Shown here: positions 36,915 to 46,321 of the stretch, piece after piece
Layout: each line of letters begins with the position of its first letter
How positions within the stretch are numbered: position 1 is the first letter of the stretch
Assembly: GCF_003012705.1 (NCBI RefSeq)
Contig: NZ_PXYL01000003.1
Coordinates: 62,001 to 126,000 of the forward strand
Source of the DNA: Pseudaminobacter soli (ex Li et al. 2025)
GTDB lineage: Bacteria; Pseudomonadota; Alphaproteobacteria; Rhizobiales; Rhizobiaceae
DNA length: 64,000 bases
Direction: 5' to 3'
Notes under the pieces: model-generated
The model's database searches: none
Seen by the model: only the letters and a program-made list of their open reading frames with translations
Told to the model about the DNA's origin: nothing
Position numbers and translations under genes: made by a program

Positions 36915-38201
36915 TCACTCCAGCGCAAACCGTATCACGAACAGCACCGCCACAATCCAGGTTGCCGGATGAACCTGGGCCGGACGGCCAGTCAGCGTCT
37001 TCAGCACGGCGTAGCTGATGAAGCCGAAGGCGAGGCCGTTGGCGATCGAATAGGTGAAGGGCATCATCAGCGCGGTGAGCGCGGCCGGGGTCGCCTCCGT
37101 CACGTCGGCCCACTCCACATCGACCACTTCGCGCAGCATGAGGCACGCCACATAGAGCAGTGCCGGCGCGGTGGCATAGACCGGCACGGCGCCGGCCAGC
37201 GGCGAGACGAACAGGGCCGCGATGAACAGGACCGCCACCACCAAGGCTGTGAGCCCGGTGCGGCCGCCTGCCTGCACGCCTGAAGCGCTTTCGACATAGG
37301 CCGTCGTGCTGCTGGTGCCGAGCAGCGAGCCGGCGACGATCGCGGTACTGTCGGCAAGTAGCGCACGGCCGAGGCGGTTGGGCTTGCCCTCCGGGATCAG
37401 CCCCGCGCGCTTGGCGACGCCGATCAGCGTGCCGGTGGCATCGAACACCTCGACCAGCACGAAGACCAGGATGACATGCGCGAGCCCGCTGTGCAGGGCG
37501 CCGGGGATGTCGAGTTGCAGAAAGGTCGGCGCGATGCTCGGCGGCATGGAGACGATCCCCCCGAACTTGCTGACGCCGAGTGCGATCGACAAGGCGGTAA
37601 TCACGAGGATGCCGATGAGGATGGCCCCCCTCACCCTGAGCCCGTCCAGCGCCGCAATGACGAAAAAGCCGAGTATGGCCAGGAGTGGCCCGGTCTTCGT
37701 GAGATCGCCCAGCGCCACATAGGTGGCTTCGCTGGCAACAACGATGCCAGAACTCTTCAGCGCGACGATGGCAAGGAAAAGACCGATACCGGCTGCAACG
37801 GCGCTGCGCATCGAGTGCGGTATGCCGGCGATCAGCCAGCTTCGTATGCCGCTGATCGTCAGGATGAGGAAGATGACGCCCGAAATAAAGACGCAGCCCA
37901 GAGCCTGCTGCCAGGTGAAGCCCATGACGCCGACAACTGTGTAGGCGAAGAAGGCGTTGAGCCCCATGCCCGGAGCCATGGCGATCGGCCATCTCGGCAA
38001 CAGCGCCATGATCAGGGAGCCCAGAGAAGCGGCAAGGCAGGTGGCGACGAAGACCGCGTTGCGATCCATCCCCGTCGACGACAGGATCTCGGGGTTGACG
38101 AAAATGATGTAGGACATCGTGAGGAACGTGGTGATGCCGGCAAGCACCTCGATGCGGACTGACGTCCCTTGTTGCTTGAGGCCGAAAAAGTCTTCCAGCA
38201 C
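36915..38201 (-). CDS. NCS2/AzgA-type purine permease
   Basis: A 428-residue inner-membrane transporter with 12-14 membrane helices, AzgA-like branch of the NCS2 family (adenine, guanine, hypoxanthine uptake with protons). Signatures: MAPGMGLNAFFAYTVVG near the N-terminus, VLVEVFDATGTLIGVAKRAG, and GTSSTTAYVESASGVQAGGRTGLTA. GTG 38201 is chosen because GGAGGAG lies just ahead in sense and the N-terminus then begins VLEDFFGLK; the longer TTG start adds an unlikely Gly/Arg-rich stretch. It is monocistronic and convergent with the small exported protein. Confidence 0.9.
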   Translation of the reverse strand: MLEDFFGLKQQGTSVRIEVLAGITTFLTMSYIIFVNPEILSSTGMDRNAVFVATCLAASLGSLIMALLPRWPIAMAPGMGLNAFFAYTVVGVMGFTWQQALGCVFISGVIFLILTISGIRSWLIAGIPHSMRSAVAAGIGLFLAIVALKSSGIVVASEATYVALGDLTKTGPLLAILGFFVIAALDGLRVRGAILIGILVITALSIALGVSKFGGIVSMPPSIAPTFLQLDIPGALHSGLAHVILVFVLVEVFDATGTLIGVAKRAGLIPEGKPNRLGRALLADSTAIVAGSLLGTSSTTAYVESASGVQAGGRTGLTALVVAVLFIAALFVSPLAGAVPVYATAPALLYVACLMLREVVDVEWADVTEATPAALTALMMPFTYSIANGLAFGFISYAVLKTLTGRPAQVHPATWIVAVLFVIRFALE

Positions 38202-38737
38202 TGGCTTCTCCTCCCTGCAGCGCCCACCACCTGCGGCAGCGTGTTGACGGGGATCATCGCCCTGCAGCCGCAAGTCTCGGCAGCGGAACTTGGTCGCCTG
38301 CGATCGGTGGCACCCCGGGGAAGCCCTCTACGGCCGGCTGCAACCGATCGATCGGCACACAACGATAGCGTTAGCTTCCGCCCATTGCCGTGCCGGCACA
38401 AGGCCGCAAATAGGGCACCCTTGCTTTCCGATCTGATCGACAACCCTGGACATGACGCTTGGGAACCCTAGGGCGGTTCGCGCCTTATCCACTCGATACC
38501 GCCGATGGCTATCGCGGATTCTTCATCCGGCCATCGCTCTGCAGGCGCCCTTTGGCGCCTGCTTTTCAAACCCGCAAATCGCAAGAGCAAGAGGAGGAGT
38601 TAAGCGATGCGAGTCTTTTTTCAGGCCCTGGTCGCCCATGCTCTCAGCCGCATTGTGGAGGAGAACAGCACCGTCCCGGCAAGCGGACGTGCAATGCACT
38701 TTGGGTCTTCCGAGCCCCCGCGTCGGAGCCAAAGGTC
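38202..38737. other. Intergenic region with orphan terminator
   Basis: No convincing protein gene is seen between the purine permease and the small membrane protein. The left part must hold the permease promoter. The right part contains the orphan terminator at 38541-38566 and an AGAGGAGGAG-type purine stretch near 38585-38598. Confidence 0.5.
38541..38566 (+). terminator. Orphan rho-independent terminator
   Basis: GCAGGCGCC-CTTT-GGCGCCTGC is a perfect 9-bp stem followed by TTTT. No plus-strand protein gene ends here, so it may close a small RNA starting within the previous 100-150 nt. Confidence 0.7.
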
Positions 38738-38899
38738 ATGAGCGCGCTGAAATTCACTCTGTGCCTGGCGATTTGCTCACTCGTCGGATTGATCATCGGC
38801 ATAGCGAGCGGCAACGCGCCCATGGGATTCACGATCGGGCTGGCCGCAGGAGCGGCAATCGCCAGCGTGCTGATCGCGCTGGCGGACGAACCGACGTGA
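38738..38899 (+). CDS. Small two-helix membrane protein
   Basis: A 53-residue, strongly hydrophobic protein with two membrane helices (about 5-24 and 29-48) joined by a short GNAPMG turn. AAAGG precedes the ATG. It is not a family I recognise. The clear segment pattern and good start support a real gene, but the short length keeps confidence moderate. It is isolated, between the orphan terminator and a repeat. Confidence 0.55.
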   Translation: MSALKFTLCLAICSLVGLIIGIASGNAPMGFTIGLAAGAAIASVLIALADEPT

Positions 38900-38987
38900 C
38901 GAAGAAAGATTTGCTGTAGCCACATCGCCTGAAGGCCCCGACCGGCAGCGAACGCGTGCGCGCCTAAAGCGGGCTTTTGTTTTTGGG

Positions 38988-39028
38988 GCATGATCTTGTC
39001 CGAAAAGTCTGCAACTTTTCGGGATCAT
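38988..39028. repeat. Palindromic repeat (GCATGATC type), copy 1
   Basis: CCGAAAAGT/ACTTTTCGG forms a 9-bp stem inside GCATGATCTTGT...GGGATCAT. It lies 8 nt beyond the stop of the amidotransferase gene. It is the same family as 60769-60819. Confidence 0.85.
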
Positions 39029-39035
39029 TCCCAAG

Positions 39036-39755
39036 TCAGCCGCGCGCCGGCTGCCCAAAGACGTGGTGCAGAAAATCGACCAGCCACCGCTTGAGGTGCA
39101 TGTCCCAGATCAGCCGGCCACCGAGATGGTCGCGGCCGGGCTGAGCGCCGGGCAGCTCGAAGCGATGGGCGCCATGCACCACCCAGCGGTGCATCATCAA
39201 GCGCGTCAGTTCGGCATGGAACTGGATGCCCCACGCGTTATCGCCATAGCGAAACGCCTGATTGGGATAGGTCTCGGCAGTAGCAAGCAGGGTCGCGTCC
39301 GAGGGCAGCGAAAACCCCTCGCGATGGAACTGGTAGACCATTTCCGGCCAGTGCATCATCTTCTTGCCGGCCTCGGTTGCCTTGAGCGGATACCAGCCGA
39401 TCTCGACCTTGCCCTCGCCATGGCCGGCGACCTTGCCGCCGAGATGATTGACCAGCATCTGCGCGCCCAGGCAGATGCCGAGGAAGGGCCGGTTTTCCTT
39501 GAGCGGCACCGACAGCCAGTCCGTTTCGCGGCGAACGAATTCGTCGCTGTCATTGGCGCTCATCGGGCCTCCGAAGACCACCGCGCCGGCATAGTGCTCC
39601 AATGTTTCCGGTAGCGGGTCGCCGAGCGGCGGCCGACGTATGTCGAGGTCGAAACCGGTTTCCAAAAGCAGATGGCCGACGCGGCCGGGGCTGGACGTTT
39701 CCTGATGCAGAACGACGAGAATTTTCGGCCGGTGGGCTGGCGACATGGACGGCAT
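39036..39755 (-). CDS. Class I glutamine amidotransferase-like protein
   Basis: A 239-residue stand-alone GATase1 domain of the kind called GMP-synthase-like. The nucleophile elbow GICLGAQML carries the Cys, and the His-Glu pair is in GIQFHAEL. A synthetase partner is not nearby, so it may hydrolyse gamma-glutamyl compounds or act as an independent amidotransferase. ATG 39755 is used; an internal Met at 39746 is possible. It follows terB by 6 nt in the same direction, forming a two-gene operon, and ends just before a palindromic repeat. Confidence 0.88.
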   Translation of the reverse strand: MPSMSPAHRPKILVVLHQETSSPGRVGHLLLETGFDLDIRRPPLGDPLPETLEHYAGAVVFGGPMSANDSDEFVRRETDWLSVPLKENRPFLGICLGAQMLVNHLGGKVAGHGEGKVEIGWYPLKATEAGKKMMHWPEMVYQFHREGFSLPSDATLLATAETYPNQAFRYGDNAWGIQFHAELTRLMMHRWVVHGAHRFELPGAQPGRDHLGGRLIWDMHLKRWLVDFLHHVFGQPARG

Positions 39756-39761
39756 CAGCCC

Positions 39762-40241
39762 CTATTCATCGGAAGATTTGTCGGCTTCGTGGCTCGCCCG
39801 CCGGGCGACCTCCTGGCGCATGGCAATGCGGTCGCGCCTATCCACGCCCAGCAATTCGGCAACGCGCCATATCGTGTTCTCCTCGAGCTCATGCGCCTGG
39901 TCGTCGGCGTAGACGACCTCCCACATCAGCCGGATGAACTCGATCCGTCCTGCCTCGTCGAGGTGACGCATGAGGACGCTGGTGAAGGCATAGAGATCGA
40001 TCGCCTCGCTGTCGGCCTTCTCCCCGGCAGCCAAAAGCGCAGCGAGTTCGGCGCCGCTTACGCCATAGGCCTCGGAGACGACCTGCTTCAGCCGCTCCCA
40101 TTCGACGTCCTGGCGCATGCCGTCGGCACCCATGACATGGTAGAGCAGCGCGGTGGCGGCCACCCGCGGATCATCGGCACTCAGCGCGCCTGACGAGATG
40201 CAGGGCAGATCCCTCAGAAAAGCAAGAACGCGTTCGAACAT
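39762..40241 (-). CDS. TerB family protein
   Basis: A 159-residue helical protein of the TerB/co-chaperone DjlA-like superfamily. Acidic patches characteristic of metal binding are seen in YHVMGADGMRQDVEWERL and MWEVVYADDQAHELEENTIW. TerB proteins are tied to tellurite resistance and stress signalling, but no other ter gene is here. It is the first gene of an operon with a class I amidotransferase (6-nt gap). A 13-bp hairpin lies 31 nt ahead of its start. Confidence 0.88.
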   Translation of the reverse strand: MFERVLAFLRDLPCISSGALSADDPRVAATALLYHVMGADGMRQDVEWERLKQVVSEAYGVSGAELAALLAAGEKADSEAIDLYAFTSVLMRHLDEAGRIEFIRLMWEVVYADDQAHELEENTIWRVAELLGVDRRDRIAMRQEVARRASHEADKSSDE

Positions 40242-40271
40242 CGCTGTTTCCTTCGAATCGGCAAGCTACTT

Positions 40272-40306
40272 CCGCCGTGCCGCACCTGTCCATTGCGGCA
40301 CGGCGG
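40272..40306. repeat. 13-bp perfect hairpin upstream of terB
   Basis: CCGCCGTGCCGCA (40272-40284) pairs with TGCGGCACGGCGG (40294-40306) across a 9-nt loop. No T-run follows on either strand. It could end hemY transcription weakly (47 nt after its stop) or fold in the terB leader. Confidence 0.7.
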
Positions 40307-40352
40307 ACCAAGATGGAAATCTCTGTTGGTACAGTTTCCTGTGCGCCGCCTG

Positions 40353-41939
40353 TCAGAACAAACGGAAGCGTCGTTGCGTTTGTTCCGCCTGCTCTTCGGG
40401 CGTCACGCCCGGATCGTCGGGCAGCCGCGCGGGATTTTTGTCCTCGCCCTCTGCCACGGCGTCGGCCACCGGCGCAGCAGCGATTCCCTCTTTCTTCGGC
40501 TTTGACGAGGGTTCGGAGGGAGCGGCGCCAACCGGCTCGGGCGCGATCTCGACGATCTCTTCCGCCTCTTCGACCGCAGGCCTTGCCGGCGCCTCGATTG
40601 CCGGCCGCAGGGAGACGGAAAGCTCTTCGTCCTGCTCGATCAGCTGGCCTAGCCGCTCGACGGGCACACGCCACTCGAACGCATCGATCTTGCCGGTGAC
40701 CGGCGAGGCAGGCGCCCAACGCTCGGACGCGAAACCGTCGGCAACCCAGGCCGGATCGCGCGGCGCGCGCATTGCCTTGCCGAGAAGCTGGCGCACCTTG
40801 CCCTGATCGCCCGTCTCGACCTCCTCGATGTCGGCGAGCACCAGATAGGCGCTCTCGCTCGGCCGCATGCGGATGGCAGCCTCCGCCTCCTCACGCGCGC
40901 GCTTGAATTCGCGGGCATCGAGCGCCGCACGCGCCACGGCGAGAGAGGATTCGGGATTGTTCTGCTTGAGCGACTGCAGCCGCTCGGCACGCGCCAGACG
41001 ATCCAGCGGCGCATCGGCTGACCGGGCACGGACATAAAGCTCGGCGAGTTCAGGATGCGGCTCGGCCTTCCAGGCCGTTTCAAGGATCTTGGAGCCCTTG
41101 CGGATATCGTCCTGGCGGAAAAGGGCGCGCGCGGCAACCGCAGCAGCCGGCGCAAAGCCTGGCGCCAGCCGGTCCGCCTCGATCGCGGCCTGTTTGGCGG
41201 CGGGAAGATCGGTGTCGAAAATGGACATCGCTTTAGCCGTCAGCAGCACGGCGCGGCGGCGGTTCGCGGCGGCCGGCTCCATTTGGCGCGTCGACTTCTG
41301 CGTCTCGACGATCTTCAGCGCGCCGTCCCAGTCGCCCTGCTCGACCTTTTCCTCAAGCGTCGATTCGGACGCCCAGCCAAGCTGCGGCGCGACATCGGCC
41401 GCGCGGCTCGCATAGTGGCGGGCGGCCTCGCGATGGCCGAGGCGCTCGGCTTCGAGATAGAGCCCGCGCAGGCCAAGCAACCGCATCTCGGGGTCGTCCA
41501 GCATCTCCTCGAACTTGGTGCGTGCCGCCTCGTGGTCGCCCTCGAGCAACGAGGCCTGCGCGTCGAGCAGCTGGATCAGCGGCTCCTGATCGGAGCGGAT
41601 CAGCTTGGCCGCCTGCTTGTTCATCTTGCGCGCAAGCGCGGCGTCCCCGGCACCGGCGGCGATCATGCCGGTCGACAGTGCCTGATAGCCGCGGTCGCGC
41701 CGGCGCACGCGGAAATAGCGCGCGATCGTGTAAGGGCTGTTCCAGATCGACTTGGTCAGCCACCAGAGCAGCATGACTGCCGCCGCAATTGCGGTGACGG
41801 CAACGGCTGCGGTGATGAGCTTCACCTCATATTCATAGCCGTTGAAGGTCACCACCATGTCGCCGGGGCGGTCGGCCAGCCAGGCAAAGCCGAGCCCGAG
41901 CAGGAAGACGACGAGCAGGAAGAAAAGGATGCGGATCAT
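40353..41939 (-). CDS. hemY: HemY-type TPR membrane protein
   Basis: A 528-residue inner-membrane protein. Two N-terminal membrane helices (about 2-22 and 40-62) form the HemY_N region (WLADRPGDMVVTFNGYEYEV). Tetratricopeptide-like helical repeats run over about 90-410, and a Pro/Glu-rich tail ends the protein. Proteobacterial HemY is linked to haem synthesis by position, though its exact activity is unsettled; it is not the Gram-positive oxidase of the same name. It lies 16 nt after the Mic60 gene in a leftward hemC-hemD-Mic60-hemY series. Confidence 0.93.
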   Translation of the reverse strand: MIRILFFLLVVFLLGLGFAWLADRPGDMVVTFNGYEYEVKLITAAVAVTAIAAAVMLLWWLTKSIWNSPYTIARYFRVRRRDRGYQALSTGMIAAGAGDAALARKMNKQAAKLIRSDQEPLIQLLDAQASLLEGDHEAARTKFEEMLDDPEMRLLGLRGLYLEAERLGHREAARHYASRAADVAPQLGWASESTLEEKVEQGDWDGALKIVETQKSTRQMEPAAANRRRAVLLTAKAMSIFDTDLPAAKQAAIEADRLAPGFAPAAAVAARALFRQDDIRKGSKILETAWKAEPHPELAELYVRARSADAPLDRLARAERLQSLKQNNPESSLAVARAALDAREFKRAREEAEAAIRMRPSESAYLVLADIEEVETGDQGKVRQLLGKAMRAPRDPAWVADGFASERWAPASPVTGKIDAFEWRVPVERLGQLIEQDEELSVSLRPAIEAPARPAVEEAEEIVEIAPEPVGAAPSEPSSKPKKEGIAAAPVADAVAEGEDKNPARLPDDPGVTPEEQAEQTQRRFRLF

Positions 41940-41955
41940 CGGCCTTTTCTCCCCC

Positions 41956-43401
41956 TCAAGCCTTCATTGCTTCAGCCACGGCCTGATCGACCAGTTTCTG
42001 CGCTTCGACGCGGGCGCGAATCTTGTCGGCGAACTCGCTGCCTGCCGCCTTGGCCGCTTCGGGAAGCGTGTCATATTCGGCCAGTGCCTTTTCGAGGTCG
42101 CCCGACTTGATCTCGAATTCCATGCGCGCCGTGGTTTCCGGCACGCCGGAACCCTCGACCGGCCCGACCGGGCGCACCGACACAAGCGACTGCGCGCTGG
42201 AAACCAGCCTGTCGAGCACGCCCGCCTTCTCGTCGACCGGCTTGGCGGCGGCAATCATCGCCTGGATGGCGGGCTTGGTCTCAGCCTGGATGTCGGCAAG
42301 CGTGGGAACGCCCTTTTCCGCATAGGTCCGCAGTTGGGCGATGCCAGGTGCATTGGGCGCAATGGCCGCGAAGGTCTCGATCTCGGCTTGGAAGGGTGCA
42401 CCACGCTCGACGGCCGATTTCAGCGCCGAGGCCGCGATCGCCAGCGCCACCTTGGGCTGGCCGGCCTGTGCTTCCACCTTGCCGGACAGATCGTTCACCT
42501 TCTGCTCCAGGGCGGAAAGTTTGCCGTTCGCGGCGGTGACGGCGTCGCCGCTGCTCTTGGCCAGCGCCTCGACGCCGGCAACCCGCTCGACAAGCGCTGC
42601 AAGATCACCGGAAGCGGTCTGGTTTGCGCCCTGCTGTTCGCGCAAGGCTGCAACTGAAGTCTCAAGCTCCTTGAGGCGGCCATCGAGCGCCTGCAGGCCG
42701 GCCTGGTCGCCGGAGGCAGACGCAACGCTCTGGCGGAGACTGCCCAGGTCGGTTTTCACCTCGTCGAGCGACTTGGTGACCGACTCGACCTGCCCGGCAA
42801 GCTGCGTATCGGGCTGGCCGCTGGCGTTCTTCAACGCCAAAATGTCCTGCTGCATGCCGGAAAGCTCGGCGCGCAGCGAATCGACCTCCGTCATCGCTGC
42901 GCCGGCGTTCGAGCCGGGAGCAGGCAGCAGGCCGGCAAATTGCAGCGCGCCCGCGCCGGCAAGCGCGATTACCCCACCAACGATGCCAGCAGCCAAGGGC
43001 GAAAAACCATTGCGCCGGGACTGCGGCTCAGGTGCGGGAGCCGGCTTCGGCGACTGACGCTCGGGCGCGGCCTGGGAGGACTGTGATTTCGGCGCTTCCC
43101 GGGAAGTGCCGGGGGCAGCGCTTTCCGGCTTCGGCGCTGCGTCGGGTTTTGCGGCGGTCTTGGTCTGTTCGGCTGCCTTGGGCTGCTCATCTGGCTTGGC
43201 CGAAGCGGATGGCGTCTCAGTGGTCTTCCCGGTCATTGCGGATTCCTGCGGCTTGGACGTCTCGGCGGTGGCTTGAGCTTCGGCCTGTTCGGACGACCTC
43301 TTTTTCGGGTCCGAAATGCGCGAGACCTCGCCCGGCTGCAACTCGATCGTCACCGGTTCCCGATGTGTCTTTGAGTGCCGCGTGCTCGGCGTCTTGACCA
43401 T
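41956..43401 (-). CDS. Alphaproteobacterial mitofilin (Mic60) homologue
   Basis: A 481-residue protein (COG4223 type). The order is a basic N-terminus, a low-complexity Pro/Lys/Glu/Ala region (about 35-130), one membrane helix (135-158), a long coiled coil (about 165-330), then the C-terminal mitofilin signature domain. That order matches Mic60, the mitochondrial crista-junction protein; alphaproteobacterial Mic60 bends membranes and helps organise intracytoplasmic membranes. The linkage to hemD and hemY is conserved in the class. ATG 43401 (CGGAG ahead) is preferred to a start 15 nt upstream. An 84-nt spacer separates it from the hemD stop at 43502. Confidence 0.88.
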   Translation of the reverse strand: MVKTPSTRHSKTHREPVTIELQPGEVSRISDPKKRSSEQAEAQATAETSKPQESAMTGKTTETPSASAKPDEQPKAAEQTKTAAKPDAAPKPESAAPGTSREAPKSQSSQAAPERQSPKPAPAPEPQSRRNGFSPLAAGIVGGVIALAGAGALQFAGLLPAPGSNAGAAMTEVDSLRAELSGMQQDILALKNASGQPDTQLAGQVESVTKSLDEVKTDLGSLRQSVASASGDQAGLQALDGRLKELETSVAALREQQGANQTASGDLAALVERVAGVEALAKSSGDAVTAANGKLSALEQKVNDLSGKVEAQAGQPKVALAIAASALKSAVERGAPFQAEIETFAAIAPNAPGIAQLRTYAEKGVPTLADIQAETKPAIQAMIAAAKPVDEKAGVLDRLVSSAQSLVSVRPVGPVEGSGVPETTARMEFEIKSGDLEKALAEYDTLPEAAKAAGSEFADKIRARVEAQKLVDQAVAEAMKA

Positions 43402-43501
43402 GTGAGAACTCCGCAATGAGTGTCGATGTAAAAAGGAATTCCTGAAAGGGAACCGCCTACAGGATCAGTATCACACCAGCATGATGTGAAAAGGGGCGCG
43501 G

Positions 43502-44209
43502 TCATGGCGCGGGCGGACAGACCTCCGTCAACAGCGCCATCAGCGCGTCTTCCGTCGGCTCAGCCGACACGAAAACCCTTTCGTGTTCAATATGTTGCAA
43601 GCTCCCGGCAACCCGTTCGGACAAGCAGATGCAGCAGGCATCGGCCAAAAAGGGATTTCCGTCCGTGAGCTGCGAAAAGGCCTGCGCGGCCTTGGCCGAA
43701 TAGAGCAGCACCGCGTCGAGCGGGCCATCCGGCAGGGTGGCATCAGTAACGAAAACGGTGTCGTAGGTTTCAATGACGGAAAGCCGGTGGCCCGACGAAG
43801 CCAGGCTCCGTTCGAAGTCCGGCAGCCGGACCCGCCCCGTCAGATAGACAAGCATCGCGTTTTCGGGAAGTTCGGCCGACACCAGCTGCGCGAGCCCAAC
43901 GGCTTCGCCCGGTCCCTCGACCACGTCGCTGAAGCCAGCATTGCGCGCGGCAATCGCCGTCTTCCGGCCAACCGCAAAGCACCGTTTGCCGGCAAGCTTT
44001 GCGATCAGTTCAAGCGACGCATGCCGGATCGCATTGGCGCTGGTGACGGCGACCGCGCCGACAGATTCGGGGACGACTGAAAGGTCAACGCGAAGTGCCT
44101 GCGTCTGCGAAAGCGGCAGGACGACCGACTCGAAACCCGCATCCCGGAGCCTGGACGCCGTGGCGGATGCGCCCGGCTCCGGCCTTGTCACCAGGACGCG
44201 GCGGGCCAT
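43502..44209 (-). CDS. hemD: Uroporphyrinogen-III synthase
   Basis: Closes hydroxymethylbilane with ring-D inversion to uroporphyrinogen III, the branch point to haem, sirohaem and cobalamin. It is 235 residues long, two alpha/beta lobes. The family is weakly conserved, but [17 protein letters not shown] at the N-terminus, VTSANAIRH, and the [20 protein letters not shown] segment fit well. Its start codon follows the hemC stop without a gap, giving translational coupling. It is downstream of hemC and upstream of the Mic60 gene. Confidence 0.92.
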   Translation of the reverse strand: MARRVLVTRPEPGASATASRLRDAGFESVVLPLSQTQALRVDLSVVPESVGAVAVTSANAIRHASLELIAKLAGKRCFAVGRKTAIAARNAGFSDVVEGPGEAVGLAQLVSAELPENAMLVYLTGRVRLPDFERSLASSGHRLSVIETYDTVFVTDATLPDGPLDAVLLYSAKAAQAFSQLTDGNPFLADACCICLSERVAGSLQHIEHERVFVSAEPTEDALMALLTEVCPPAP

Positions 44210-45139
44210 TCAGCCCCAACCCTCGAAGAACTTCGTGCCGGCCTTGGCCCGCACCTCTTCGCCGGCAGCGTGGCCGATGGCTTCGGCGTCCACCGCCTTG
44301 CCCTCGCGCTCCACCTCATACGCCTCCTGCCCGTCGAGCGACAGGATGATGCCCTTGAAGAACAGCCTGTCGCCCTCGACCACGGCGTGGCCGGCGATGG
44401 GCGTGCGGCAGGAGCCATCCAGCACGCGCAGATAGGCGCGCTCGCAAGCAAGCGCATAGCCTGTAGGCGCGTCGTGAATGGCCGACAGCATGTCCCTGAT
44501 CGACTTGTCGGCCGAGCGCATCTCGATGCCGATGGCGCCCTGCCCCGGTGCCGGCGGGAAGATGTCGAGCGGCATCAGGTCGGTGATGATGTGGGTGAGG
44601 CCCAGCCGGCGCAGCCCGGCATTGGCGAGAATGGTGCCTGCTGCAATGCCCTCCTCCAGCTTGCGCAGGCGCGTCTGCACATTGCCGCGGAAGATGATCA
44701 CTTCCAGGTCGGGCCGCATGCGACGGATCAGCGCCTGCCTACGCAGCGACGACGAGCCAACGGTCGCGCCATGCGGCAGTTCGGCGATCGAGGGCGCCAG
44801 CTTGCCGATGAAGGCGTCACGCACGTCCTCGCGCGGCAAGAAGGTGGTGACCTCCAGCCCCTCGGGCAGCGTGGTCGCCATATCCTTGGAGGAATGGACG
44901 GCGATGTCGATGCGACCATCGAACAGCGCCTCCTCCAGCTCCTTGGTGAAAAGCCCCTTGCCGCCCACCTCGGAGAGCGGGCGGTCGAGGATGCGGTCGC
45001 CACTGGTCGTGAGCGGTACGATCTCGAAAGCGTCTTCGCTGAGCCCATGCGCGGCCATCAGCCGATCGCGCGTTTCATGGGCCTGAGCCAGCGCCAGCGG
45101 GCTGCCGCGCGTTCCGATTTTCAAGGCTTTTGTTTGCAT
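44210..45139 (-). CDS. hemC: Porphobilinogen deaminase (hydroxymethylbilane synthase)
   Basis: Polymerises four porphobilinogens to hydroxymethylbilane. It is 309 residues long. Motifs: [13 protein letters not shown] near the N-terminus, HSSKD (82-86), the [13 protein letters not shown] loop, and Cys244 in GSCRTPIAG, which carries the dipyrromethane cofactor. It is the first gene of the leftward hem cluster; the start is 78 bp from the divergent tsaD start, so a bidirectional promoter lies between. Confidence 0.97.
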   Translation of the reverse strand: MQTKALKIGTRGSPLALAQAHETRDRLMAAHGLSEDAFEIVPLTTSGDRILDRPLSEVGGKGLFTKELEEALFDGRIDIAVHSSKDMATTLPEGLEVTTFLPREDVRDAFIGKLAPSIAELPHGATVGSSSLRRQALIRRMRPDLEVIIFRGNVQTRLRKLEEGIAAGTILANAGLRRLGLTHIITDLMPLDIFPPAPGQGAIGIEMRSADKSIRDMLSAIHDAPTGYALACERAYLRVLDGSCRTPIAGHAVVEGDRLFFKGIILSLDGQEAYEVEREGKAVDAEAIGHAAGEEVRAKAGTKFFEGWG

Positions 45140-45217
45140 GGCGCTCCGTCCGTGATACCCACCCGGCGAACGGGGTATTCTCCCCTATCCTCCTATCGAG
45201 GAAAAGACGGCCGGGCA

Positions 45218-46321
45218 ATGGAACGAAATGACGCCATGATCCGCATACTCGGGATCGAGACAAGTTGCGACGAGACCGCCGCCAGCGTGGTTGCGCTGGG
45301 CGAGGGCGAGCCGCAAATCCTGTCGAGCGTCGTGCTGAGCCAGATCGAGGAGCACGCGGCCTTCGGCGGCGTGGTGCCGGAAATCGCCGCGCGCGCCCAT
45401 GTCGAAGCGCTCGATGGCATCGTGGAAGCAGCCCTTGCCGATGCCGGCACCTCGCTTGCCGAGATCGATGCGGTAGCCGCCACCGCCGGGCCGGGCCTGG
45501 TGGGTGGGCTGATCGTCGGGCTGATGACGGCCAAGGCAATCGCGGCGGCCGCGCACAAGCCACTGATCGCGGTCAACCATCTCGAAGGCCATGCGCTGAC
45601 CGCGCGGCTCACCGACGGCCTTTCCTTCCCCTACCTGCTGCTGCTCGTCTCCGGCGGCCATACGCAGATTCTTCTGGTGCGCGGTGTTGGCGACTATCAG
45701 CGCTGGGCGACGACGATCGACGACGCGCTCGGCGAAGCCTTCGACAAGACCGCAAAAATGCTCGGCCTGCCCTACCCGGGCGGCCCAAGCGTGGAAAAAG
45801 CAGCGGCCAGCGGCGACGCCACCCGTTTTGCGTTCCCACGCCCGATGAAGGGCGAGGCACGACCGGACTTTTCCTTCTCAGGGCTGAAGACCGCCGTGCG
45901 CCAGGCCGCGACGGAGATTGCGCCGCTGAGCGAACAGGACGTGGCCGATATCTGCGCCTCCTTCCAGGCGGCGGTGTCAGATGCGCTCGGCGACCGCGTG
46001 GCGCGCGCGCTTGCCCGTTTTCGCGGAGAATATCCTAACGTGAAGACGCCAGCGCTGGTGGTGGCCGGCGGCGTCGCAGCCAACAAGACGATCCGCGCCA
46101 CGCTGGAAGCGCTCTGCCGCGACAACGGATTTGACTTCGTCGCGCCGCCGCACGCGCTTTGCACCGACAATGCGGCGATGATCGCCTGGGCAGGCATCGA
46201 GCGCATGCGCGCCGGGCTGGTCGAGCCTGACGCGATGGATTTCGTGCCGCGCTCGCGCTGGCCGCTCGACAGCGTCTCAGCGCCGGTCGTCGGCTCGGGC
46301 AGAAGGGGAGCAAAGGCATGA
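45218..46321 (+). CDS. tsaD: tRNA N6-adenosine threonylcarbamoyltransferase
   Basis: Transfers the threonylcarbamoyl group to A37 of ANN-decoding tRNAs (t6A), together with TsaB and TsaE. It is 367 residues long. The ASKHA fold begins [15 protein letters not shown]. Metal ligands His121 and His125 sit in [15 protein letters not shown] and [10 protein letters not shown] follow. ATG 45218 is used; ATG 45236 would remove six residues and start directly at the fold. Neither has a strong ribosome site (a GAGGA lies 15-20 nt upstream). It overlaps gpsA by 4 nt. Confidence 0.96.
   Translation: MERNDAMIRILGIETSCDETAASVVALGEGEPQILSSVVLSQIEEHAAFGGVVPEIAARAHVEALDGIVEAALADAGTSLAEIDAVAATAGPGLVGGLIVGLMTAKAIAAAAHKPLIAVNHLEGHALTARLTDGLSFPYLLLLVSGGHTQILLVRGVGDYQRWATTIDDALGEAFDKTAKMLGLPYPGGPSVEKAAASGDATRFAFPRPMKGEARPDFSFSGLKTAVRQAATEIAPLSEQDVADICASFQAAVSDALGDRVARALARFRGEYPNVKTPALVVAGGVAANKTIRATLEALCRDNGFDFVAPPHALCTDNAAMIAWAGIERMRAGLVEPDAMDFVPRSRWPLDSVSAPVVGSGRRGAKA

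Noticed and set aside
38459-38737. N-terminal extension of the small two-helix membrane protein (to 146 residues)
   Set aside because: The upstream codons pass through the orphan terminator hairpin and read as low-information sequence; ATG 38738 with AAAGG is a better start.
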